The position numbers and the translations under genes were made by a program. From Acanthacorydalis orientalis (taxonomy: Eukaryota; Arthropoda; Insecta; Megaloptera; Corydalidae), in contig CM068315.1 of the NCBI GenBank assembly GCA_034766995.1, positions 6,366,185-6,430,184 on the forward strand: a DNA stretch of 64,000 nucleotides, given 5' to 3'. The notes beneath the pieces are model-generated. The model saw nothing but the letters and a program-made list of their open reading frames with translations, did not search any database and had not been told where the DNA came from. This document shows positions 27,416 to 36,400 of the stretch, piece after piece; within the stretch, counting starts at the first letter, position 1; each line of letters starts with the position of its first letter.

Positions 27416-27576
27416 GTTCGGTTACATCACTTATACAAAAAAACGTGTAATTAAATTTTGATACTATTCCAACGATATTCATATTAAATTAAAAAAACAT
27501 ATGAAACTATGGGGCCTCGCCCGCTGCTCGTTGCAGTCGCCCACTTGTCAATTATAAGCCTGCGTATGTAACCGAC
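27416..27576. mobile_element. MITE-like element with TCGGTTACAT ends
   Basis: TTCGGTTACATCACTTATA at 27417 and its rough reverse complement (TATAAGCCTGCGTATGTAACCGA) ending near 27575 delimit about 160 bp. No coding capacity. The right half (27507-27575), read on the minus strand, matches the dispersed repeat at 798-865, including the GGGCGA-GGCCCC hairpin. I could not identify a clear target-site duplication. It may be a short non-autonomous DNA transposon, or a Helitron-like fragment. Confidence 0.35.
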
Positions 27577-27677
27577 TGGAACAATACACATATTTTTTAA
27601 AACTCATTTATGTCTATATAATCATTCTAGTAGATATATTACAACGTAGTTGTTATATATGTTAGTATGCCTATATA

Positions 27678-27711
27678 ATCATTATCGTAGATATCTATCT
27701 ACGATAATGAT
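27678..27711. repeat. Perfect 16-bp inverted repeat with 2-bp loop
   Basis: Arms ATCATTATCGTAGATA and its exact complement, separated by TC. A related CTATATAATCATTCTAG-TAGATATATTACAACGTAGTTG block lies about 50 bp upstream, so the palindrome may have arisen from inversion of a local tandem duplication. Confidence 0.8.
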
Positions 27712-27909
27712 GCAACATAGTTGTTTTATATATGAAATAAATATATTTGGGTACCATAGAAACCTCGTTGCGAACACACGTGCAACACGTGCAAAAATAC
27801 ACATACAAAAAAAGTGTTTTTGTTGCTGGACTTTGATTGGTCATTAAATAATATGTTGAGCATAGGCTACGGTTGAGGTCATTGACATCGTAGGCGCTCA
27901 CAATATAAG

Positions 27910-28391
<482 letters not shown>

Positions 28392-28447
<56 letters not shown>
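28392..28447. repeat. Compound (CA)n(TA)n microsatellite at the LINE tail
   Basis: (CA)n at 28392-28418 followed directly by (TA)n at 28419-28447, which merges into the (CAT)n tail of the RTE element. Confidence 0.95.
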
Positions 28448-28449
<2 letters not shown>

Positions 28450-31180
28450 TCATCATCATCTTCAGCCCCTGTCAATCCACTGCTGGATAAAGGCCTCTTC
28501 CATGATTTTCCATTTTGTTCGATTCAGTGCCTCTCTTTTCCACAGTTTTCCAATAAAGTTTTTAATATCCTTATCCCATCTGTTCATTGGTCTCTTTCTC
28601 GGTCTCTTCATATTCCTTGGTTCCCAGTCAATAATTTCTCTTGTCCATCGGTTGTCTTCTCTTCTTGCGACATGTCCCGCCCATTTCCATTTCAGACTCT
28701 TTACTCTTCTTATTATATCTGTGACTCCTGTTTGTTTTCGTATCCATTCTATTCTCTTTCTATCTCTTCTTGTTATTCCCAACATGCATCGTTCCATACT
28801 TCGTTGTGTTGTTTGGAGTCTTTGAACTATTTTGGCGTTAAGCACCCATGTTTCGCTGCCGTAGGTAAGGACCGGTAGTATACACTGGTCGAATACTTTT
28901 TTCTTTAAACAGAGTGGGATTGTTGATTTAAATATTGAGGCGTTTCTTCCGAAAGAGCTCCATCCCATTTTTATTCTCCTATTTACTTCTTCCGTGAATG
29001 ATCCATCTCTGTTGATAAGCGGGCCTAGATAAACATATTTCGTGACTTCTTCTATTTCCGTTCCTTTTATTTCAATTTTCTTCGGACATACAAACGCATT
29101 GAACAGTACTTTTGTCTTTGTATGATTCATGTTGAGGCCGATTTTTTGACTGGCATCGTTTATTTCTTCTATTCTCTTTTGCAACTCTTCCGGAGTATTT
29201 GCGAAAATAACTATATCATCGGCAAACCGGAGATGGCTTAATCTTTCGCCCTTTATCTCGATTCCTTTGTCCTCCCAGTCGAGCGATTTGAATACTTCTT
29301 CTAAGGCCGCAGTAAACAATTTCGGAGAGATTGCATCTCCCTGTCTTACACCTTTCTCGATTTTTATCTTTTTTGTTTCTTCATGTAGCTTCACCGACAT
29401 CGTTGCTTTTTTATAGATGTTATCTAGCAGCTCGATATATGTGCCCTCTATGCCCTGGTTCTTCAGTGCAGATATTACCGACAAGGTGGTGATGGAGTCA
29501 AAAGCCTTCTCGTAGTCTATAAATCCAAGACACACTGGTATTTGATATTCATTTGACCGGCTTATTACTTCTCTCACTACTTGAATATGATCCATTGTAC
29601 TAAATCCGGTTCTAAATCCTGCTTGTTCCCTTGGTTGGGCGAAATCTAGTTGCACTTGTAGACGTTTCGAAATTATTTTTGTAAAGATCTTATATATCGT
29701 AGGTAGTAAACTAATCGGCCGATAATTCTTCAAATCTTCTTTATCTCCTTTCTTGTGTAGAAGAATTACGGTGGCTTCATTCCATTTATCTGGGATAGTT
29801 CTTTTTTGTATACAAGCAGTGAATATATCAGCGAGAACTTTTTCTGTTTTTTCTCCTACTAACTTGAAAATTTCTGCTATTAACCCATCATTTCCGGCTG
29901 CTCTTCCATTTTTCATATTCTTTATTGCATATGTAACCTCTTCCGGTAGCACGGGTGGGACACCTTGGTTTGTATGTTTTCTATTCTCGTTTTCTTTGTT
30001 ACATGTATTTTTGTATAGGTCTGTATAGAATTCTTCTACTCTTTTAATGATTTCCTTTTTGTTGAAAATTCTGCTCCCATCATCTAATTTCAAGGCAGTT
30101 ATATGTTCTTTGCCAATCGTTAAGCTCTGTTTCATTTTTCGGTAGCTTTTATTTTCTTCAATAGTCTTCTTAATTAGTTCATTGTTGTACTTTCGAACGT
30201 CTTCTCTAATACACTTCCTCACTGTTTTGCCAAGTTCGATGTATTCGATTCGGTCTTTCACATTATCTGTTAGTTTTATTTCTCTTCTCTTCTTCATTAG
30301 ACATTTAGTGTTTTCTGATATTTTCTTATTTGATTTTATTTTAAGGATTCCTCCTATTTCTTGCGCGGATTCTTTGATAATTTCAACCACTTTTTCTTCT
30401 ACATTCGCATCTGCATTCTCCAATATGTCAAAACGGTTTTTTAATTCTATTTCAAATTCTACTTTTCTCTCTTCTAGAGTTTGAATATTAATTGTCTTCC
30501 TCGGAGTCTTGAAAAGTTTTTTTCTTTCCAGTCTTGAATTTATGCGTATTTTGCTTCTTACCATCCGATGATCGCTCCCGGCATTAAATCTATTTAATAC
30601 GGAACAATCTTCCACAATTGATTTTTTATTTACCAGAATGTAGTCTATTTCGTTTTTGATGTTATTGGGACCTTTCCATGTCCATTTCCTTTTGATATTT
30701 TTCTTGAAAAAGGAGTTCATTACATATAAACTTGTGCTCTCTGCAAAATCAATTAGTCGATTTCCTCTTTCATTCCTTGTTCCAAAGCCAAATTTTCCAA
30801 CTACATTATCGTTTTCTTGCCTTTCTCCGATCTTTGCGTTAAAGTCTGCCATTATAATTTTGTAGTGACAGTTTCCCTTGTCATTAAGTTTTCCTATTTC
30901 TTGGTAAAAATCTTCAACTTCTTCGTCCTTATGAGCTGTTGTAGGCGCGTAGACTTGCATGATTTGGATTTGATACCTCTTTGATATTTGAATTACCAAT
31001 CTCGCCGCACGTTCTGATGTGCTTTCTATTTCCACAATGTTATCCTTTAGTTTCTTATTTACGATAAATCCGATTCCTCCTATATTTCCTTTTTCTGATC
31101 CACGATAGTAAAGAAGATCTCCGTTTTTCATTTCAAGCGTTTTTTCTCCTTTTCTACTACTGAAACTGAACTGAACTGAA
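28446..31180 (-). mobile_element. RTE-clade non-LTR retrotransposon, 5'-truncated
   Basis: Read on the minus strand, a LINE body ends in a (GAT)n tail (28446-28461), a short trinucleotide tail of the sort RTE elements use instead of poly(A). Its stop codon lies within a few bases of the tail, so there is practically no 3' UTR, another RTE habit. The 5' end is missing: homology to the endonuclease starts at about residue 21 of the open frame (KGEKTLEMKNGDLLYYRG). Before that the sequence degenerates into an ACTGA-type short repeat near 31155-31175, the likely truncation junction. The 3' side is embedded in (TA)n/(CA)n microsatellite, so a target-site duplication cannot be read. Confidence 0.9.
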
Positions 31181-31212
31181 AACATTTGACTGCCTTTTAA
31201 CAAATTTTCCAA
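28462..31212 (-). CDS. RTE LINE endonuclease/reverse transcriptase, N-terminally truncated
   Basis: A 916-codon open frame without stops. Residues 22-235 are the C-terminal part of an apurinic-type (EEP fold) endonuclease: GGIGFIVNKKL at 45, QVYAPTT at 86, the MADFNAKIG block at 121 and the catalytic AGSDH at 211-215. The front of the domain, with the catalytic Asn and Glu, is missing. The reverse transcriptase core runs from about 420 to 710, with LLHKKGD 484, NYRPISLL 497, FIDYEKAFD 564-572 (first catalytic Asp), GVRQGD 621 and FADD 663-666 (catalytic pair). The C-terminal region has LTYGSETW 782 and KWKWAGHVAR 841, usual in arthropod RTE proteins. Normal activity would be target-primed reverse transcription of its own RNA in the nucleus. 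The first 20 residues are probably flanking DNA read in frame. The long open frame suggests a young insertion, but without the endonuclease front this copy is very unlikely to move by itself. Confidence 0.92.
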   Translation of the reverse strand: MENLLKGSQMFSVQFSFSSRKGEKTLEMKNGDLLYYRGSEKGNIGGIGFIVNKKLKDNIVEIESTSERAARLVIQISKRYQIQIMQVYAPTTAHKDEEVEDFYQEIGKLNDKGNCHYKIIMADFNAKIGERQENDNVVGKFGFGTRNERGNRLIDFAESTSLYVMNSFFKKNIKRKWTWKGPNNIKNEIDYILVNKKSIVEDCSVLNRFNAGSDHRMVRSKIRINSRLERKKLFKTPRKTINIQTLEERKVEFEIELKNRFDILENADANVEEKVVEIIKESAQEIGGILKIKSNKKISENTKCLMKKRREIKLTDNVKDRIEYIELGKTVRKCIREDVRKYNNELIKKTIEENKSYRKMKQSLTIGKEHITALKLDDGSRIFNKKEIIKRVEEFYTDLYKNTCNKENENRKHTNQGVPPVLPEEVTYAIKNMKNGRAAGNDGLIAEIFKLVGEKTEKVLADIFTACIQKRTIPDKWNEATVILLHKKGDKEDLKNYRPISLLPTIYKIFTKIISKRLQVQLDFAQPREQAGFRTGFSTMDHIQVVREVISRSNEYQIPVCLGFIDYEKAFDSITTLSVISALKNQGIEGTYIELLDNIYKKATMSVKLHEETKKIKIEKGVRQGDAISPKLFTAALEEVFKSLDWEDKGIEIKGERLSHLRFADDIVIFANTPEELQKRIEEINDASQKIGLNMNHTKTKVLFNAFVCPKKIEIKGTEIEEVTKYVYLGPLINRDGSFTEEVNRRIKMGWSSFGRNASIFKSTIPLCLKKKVFDQCILPVLTYGSETWVLNAKIVQRLQTTQRSMERCMLGITRRDRKRIEWIRKQTGVTDIIRRVKSLKWKWAGHVARREDNRWTREIIDWEPRNMKRPRKRPMNRWDKDIKNFIGKLWKREALNRTKWKIMEEAFIQQWIDRG

Positions 31213-31710
31213 TTAATTTTACTTTTTTTAATATTTTTCTAAAATATTTTATCTATCGATGTAATACTTTAAAGTTTTTTTCTATTTTTCTTCTCATTTT
31301 ATTAAATTAGAAACATTTTATACTGTATTCAAAATTTAATGATTCATTTACATATTCATTTCAAATTGTAGAATATTTTACGATTATGGATTTTATTTAG
31401 TTTATCAAATTAGAAATATTTAATAATTTATTTCAGATGTTATGTTTTTTTACTTCTCTACAATATTTCTTCATTTTGGATAGTCTTTTTTATTTTATTA
31501 AATTAGAAGTATTTTTTAAAAAATACTTAAAAAACAATATATTTTTCTAGTAATATTCTCTTTAATATTTCGTGTATTTTTTTGTATGAAAATAATAATA
31601 AATACTATAGTATTTATTATTATTATACCGTATTTTCATAATACTTCTATTAATATATACTTCTATAATATTCTATTATATATATATGTATATATATATA
31701 TATTTGTCTA

Positions 31711-31748
<38 letters not shown>

Positions 31749-31751
31749 CTA

Positions 31752-31797
<46 letters not shown>

Positions 31798-32258
31798 TCT
31801 ATTATATAATCTATTAATAAATACTTCTATTAATATATTAATAGAAGTATTTATTATTGTAAATGTGATGAAAAGATTAAACATTGCCTGTATTCGTTCA
31901 TTATGTAATATTTTTCATGTTAGAATACCGTTTTCTCTGCTTGTACCATGTCATAAAATATTTTACGTAACTATCCCCTTCCCAGTACACATACGTCACC
32001 GGCACCGTTAGAATTCGTGCCGACGAGGCTTCCGTCGAAATGTTCTTTCTACTTTGTTAGTGGAAGCTGAACGTGCAACATTCTTTTAACAGTAATACTT
32101 TTATATATAGTCGTTTTTAATCGGTAAGAAGTATTATTTTTTCATTAGAAATATTAAAATTAGAAACATTTGATAGTTTATGAAGATTATTTGTGTTTTT
32201 TGAATAATTATTGTTTTCTGTATTACTTTTGTTGAATATCTTATCATTCTTTATATAT
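31213..32258. other. AT-rich spacer with microsatellites
   Basis: No gene seen. Interrupted (TA)n runs fill about 31676-31794, next to a short inverted AATAAATACTTCTATTAATA sequence. The 141-codon plus-strand frame at 31586-32011 is mainly translated TA repeat and is not accepted as a gene. Confidence 0.7.
31676..31794. repeat. (TA)n microsatellite cluster
   Basis: Three TA runs separated by short TTGTCTATTA/TTTATATCTATTA interruptions. Confidence 0.9.
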
Positions 32259-32572
32259 GTATATACACATGCACACACACATAACACGTGCACATGTGCT
32301 TACACACACACACACATAACACGTGCACATATGTGCACACCCACACACACATAACACGTGCACACACATAACACGTGCACACACACACATAACACGTGCA
32401 CACACACACATAACACGTACACACGTACACACAATTATACATGCACACGTACACACACACACACACACACTTACACGCACGCAACACATGCACATGTGCA
32501 CACACACACACATACACGTGCACATGTACACACACACACACATACATGTACACACTTGCACACACAGTCAGT
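32259..32572. repeat. Compound CA-rich repeat with CACGTG sites
   Basis: Cycles of (CA)n punctuated by ATAACACGTGCACA, so the palindrome CACGTG recurs at least five times, together with related CACATGTGC and ACACGTAC. All overlapping frames (THTHTH or VCVCV proteins on both strands) are repeat translations. Confidence 0.9.
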
Positions 32573-32711
32573 CATACAATTGTACTCGTTTCTGACGTAG
32601 TGTCCATTGTATTCAATGGAAGTCCTTTAGTGGTTAACCGATGCCTAATTTCCTATAGAAAAAAAGTATTTTTGTTGTGTGCGCAGCCACTTGTGCACCA
32701 TCTATTGCGCT

Positions 32712-32990
32712 TCATTTAATCTGAAAGCCTTTCCGCCCATTACCTTTTTGAGTGGTCTAAAGAGCTGGTAACCCCTCTGAGTGGTTTTCTGAGTATGGCG
32801 TATGAAGAAAACACTGATTGCAATTTTTCAATAATCGCTACAGTTACTCGGACAGTACGGGCTCGAGCGTTGTCATGTAACAAGACATCAGTATTTAGAA
32901 CTGTTTGTCGTTTGAACTTGACTACTGATCGGAGATTATTTCTGGTGAACGACTTTGCTACCAGGAATTGTTTCCGATCAATAATCATTT
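32712..32990 (-). pseudogene. Mariner-like transposase fragment, minus strand
   Basis: Reading right to left, the frame gives LLHDNARARTVRVTVAIIEK, the HDNARPHTA region carrying the second catalytic Asp of mariner transposases. After a one-base shift it gives GYQLFRPLKK and VMGGKAF, corresponding to the YHLFGPLK-GG stretch that follows the third Asp. The third-Asp motif itself is corrupted (RHTQKTTQRGY in place of SPDLAPSDY). The fragment is about 90 codons of an about 340-codon protein, frameshifted and not functional. It lies head to head with the plus-strand fragment at 33000-33345. Confidence 0.7.
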
Positions 32991-32999
32991 CTGAATGAC

Positions 33000-33345
33000 A
33001 AGGATTTCTGAGTACTGACTGTTTATTACAACACGATAATTCTCAGCTCCATACATGCCCATGCAATGGTGACGACCATTGAGAAACTACATTTTGAGTG
33101 TTTTTCTCATCTGCCATACTTGCCGGACCTTACTCCAAGTGATTACCATTTCTTTTGACCAATCAGAAGCAATAAGCAGAATGAAGTTCTTTCAAGTTGG
33201 ATGAAGAAGTGCGAAAGATGGTGCATGAGTGGCACTACACACGACCAAAAGAAATTTTTTGTAGAGGAATCCAGATGCTAGTTGAGCGCTGGAGGACTTT
33301 CATTGAACAAAATGAAAGCTGTTTGAAAATCGTGCAATTATGATA
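33000..33345 (+). pseudogene. Mariner-like transposase C-terminal fragment, plus strand
   Basis: Pieces in successive frames read LQHDNSQLHT (second catalytic Asp region), AMVTTIEKLHFECFSHLPYL, then PDLTPSDYHFF (third catalytic Asp; the usual form is SPDLAPSDYHLF). After an in-frame stop and a shift come LDEEVRKMVHEW, RPKEIFCRG and IQMLVERWRTFIEQN, ending at a stop near 33343. The order and spacing match the C-terminal third of a mariner (DD34D) transposase. With a stop and at least two frameshifts this is a dead copy. It duplicates regions also present in the minus-strand fragment, so the two come from separate copies or an inverted duplication. Confidence 0.8.
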
Positions 33346-33372
33346 CCTTCTTGCAATACACAATGAAAAAAG

Positions 33373-33397
33373 TATATATATATATATATATATATAT
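33373..33397. repeat. (TA)n microsatellite
   Basis: A short TA run between the mariner remnant and the start of duplication unit A1. Confidence 0.85.
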
Positions 33398-33407
33398 CGA
33401 GACATAA

Positions 33408-36400
33408 AAATTAGATGTACTAAAAAATACTTTTCTATATGTTGCATGGTAAAGCAGCAATGGACGTCGCTGCTCATGTAGAAGTTGGATCAATTTATAA
33501 TTCTACATCGACAAGAGATCCTTCGACTGAATCTGTACATCTTGCCACTGGAGTTTGAGCTTGTATCACTCGGTCTCAACTTTCATCAGATCACCATATT
33601 TGAGTGGTAAAAATTATAGCATTTTTACATTAAAGTTATTAAACATTTAAATAGAATGAAATTAGAAAATTTTAATAAATTAACAACTTTTAGAGTTATT
33701 CTACATTGTACATTATTTTTTTTTTTAGAATCTACTATCATGGATGAATATTTAAGTATAGAGTAGTTTTGTTTAATTCAAATTAAAGTTCATAAATTGT
33801 TTTTTTAATTATTTTAAAATACATTTTTTTTTAATTCTGATTTGTTATATATGTTCTTCTGATTGCTGAAGTTTATCTGAAGATTCGTCGTATATTTCTA
33901 ACATAACATGTTAGAAGCACTAAACCAATGTTAAAACCTCGTGATCGAGAAAAATCATAAAAATTTGTTTTCAGTATTGTAAATGTAAGTGCCTTGGGGT
34001 TTTGTATCGTGATCGCCCGATCACTTTAACTGTAAATTCATAATCTTTTAGTAAATTCTTCAAATTCATTTTAAGATTGTCCGTGAGTACGAACCAGATG
34101 TCTAATAAACGTTAAGCTGGGATTGCGTTAAGGGTACAGGATATTTTGGTTTCACCTCTAGGTAGTACTTAAGCGATCGCACCCTTTGCTAACTATAACC
34201 GTCTGTACGTTTTCGCCATCGAGAAGTCCTCAAACCTGGAGGTGCGAGGCAGTCTGTTTGTTTTGTCCTTTTTTTTCAGGGTTTTTGTGTTGTTTTCCAT
34301 AACCTTTATTTTATGAGACTCTTTCTGTCTCACTTCTCACTTGTGCTTTAGATTAGACTTTAGATTAGACTTTAGAGTAGGGTTTTTATGAGAGCGCTCT
34401 CGTTTTTTTTTATAGCTTAGGTTTTTGACTAGGGTTTCAGGTTTCTTCGAGAACCACATCCACATTCTTCGATGACATCACGAAAACGTACATTCGGTTG
34501 AGAAGTGCAGAGCGACGGGCCTGTAATCCTACACGGGTGTTACTCGGATGCTTCGTACTTTGCTTTGCTTGTAGTTTTAAATTCATTTTTTTAACATTTT
34601 GTTACTGGGGTAGGGTTTATTCTGAAAATGTTTCACCGAACAGCAAACATTGTGGTTGACTCAACATGAACCACACTACCACTGAACCACACTATTTGAA
34701 CCATGGTTCTAGTTATTGATGTACACTGCACGTCGTATGTGTAATCAGAGGATACTGTTATAACAATATATTTTGTAAAATGATAAATGTTTAACATTCT
34801 GCATCGGATATTTAACACAAACATAATATTAAAAGTTCGTACGATTCATTAAATCTTAAAATCATTTTATTACACTACTCTATACTTTAAAACGAATTTG
34901 GAAGATCGCCAGGCCGATGTGGATATTAAATATTATGTAATAATGGCATAAAAAAGTAAGAAAAAATAAATACTAGATTCATTAATTACAGTGTGGTTAA
35001 AAAATCATGGTTTCAGATTCTTTTGATACCAAATGGATCCGGTTTCTCATAAAGATCGTGAATACATAGCATTGAAATGTATATCTTTACTACGGAATAT
35101 GTATGACGAAGTTAAAAATGTTAAGGAAAAAAGTTAAAATATAAAATACTATTTTTAAATATACATATATAAACTTTTGTAGTAAAAATATTCTGTTCTA
35201 GGTACTAAATTATTAGTTTTAGCATTGTATGAAGGGTATGTTAGATCAAATTTCGGATGCTGAACATGGGGATTACTAAATTATGATGTTTTGGTGCATT
35301 GTATAGAACAATGCAATCTTCTATCCAGTCTTCATTTTAAAAGTAAGCATTTCATTTAAAAATCTAATTAATACAAAATAAATATGTAGCATAAAATTGA
35401 AATATAAATATACTTTTAATAATTATAAAGTAATAATTAAAAAACTTAAGAATATTAACTAATAAATTTTTATGTTCCATTAGAATCGGTTCAACTCGTC
35501 TCAAAATTAAAAAAATATATAATCGAAGAATAAAATAACCATGGGATAAAATTCAGAGAGATTGCAGTTAATTAACCAGAAACTAAAAGCGCTGTATGGC
35601 AAAGTAAGTTTTATCTTTTAAAATTTTAAATTTCATTACAAAAGTAAACAATTCATTTAAATAAAATATGCACAGTAACTTGATTTCATTAAACTCCGTG
35701 ATTTTTTAAAAAAATCCTTTTATGCAATACATGTGAATTTCTTAATTTAATTAAATGTTTAGACTTTTTTTTGTTTCGCGTATTTTGATTGTTGTAAAAT
35801 TAATTTTAATGACTAATGTTCAATTTATAACACACTTTAGTTTCATTCGATAATATGTAGATTTTTCAATCACAGTATCACTATATTTCCAAACGTATTT
35901 TTAAAAATATAATCATTTCTTTGTTGCCTATTGTTGAATATCATTTCGTGTTTAATTTTGATCCCATCAAGAATTTTTTTAAAATATAAATTTTCTCACC
36001 GATAATAGATTAAATAATTAATCTAATACATTTTAATTTATAATTACATTTCGAAATAAATTTACATATTGCAATTGGTAAACTTTCTTGATATTATGTA
36101 TATTATAATAGTTAAAATCATTTAATGTTTTTATTAAAATTCGAACTTGATTTTAAAGTGTAATTTTAATTTTCAAATTTATATAGCTAATCAAAAATAA
36201 CTGTTTTTTTTTAATCAAATTATTTAGTATTTGAAATAAATTTTCATTCTAACAATAATTTATAATCGGATTTTTTTTTCACTATTAATAATAAATATGC
36301 AAGATGTTTCATTTGCAGTATTCTTAATGTATTTTTCCATTCCATATTAAAAGAAAAATTTTACATTGTTTTACTATTGTTAAAATGTCATTTTTGCTCT

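Noticed and set aside
28502..28825. Plus-strand frames inside the LINE (also 29753, 30182, 30656)
   Set aside because: Antisense shadows of the 916-codon RTE frame.
32244..32719. Several HT-rich or CVCV-rich frames on both strands
   Set aside because: Translations of the CA-rich compound repeat.
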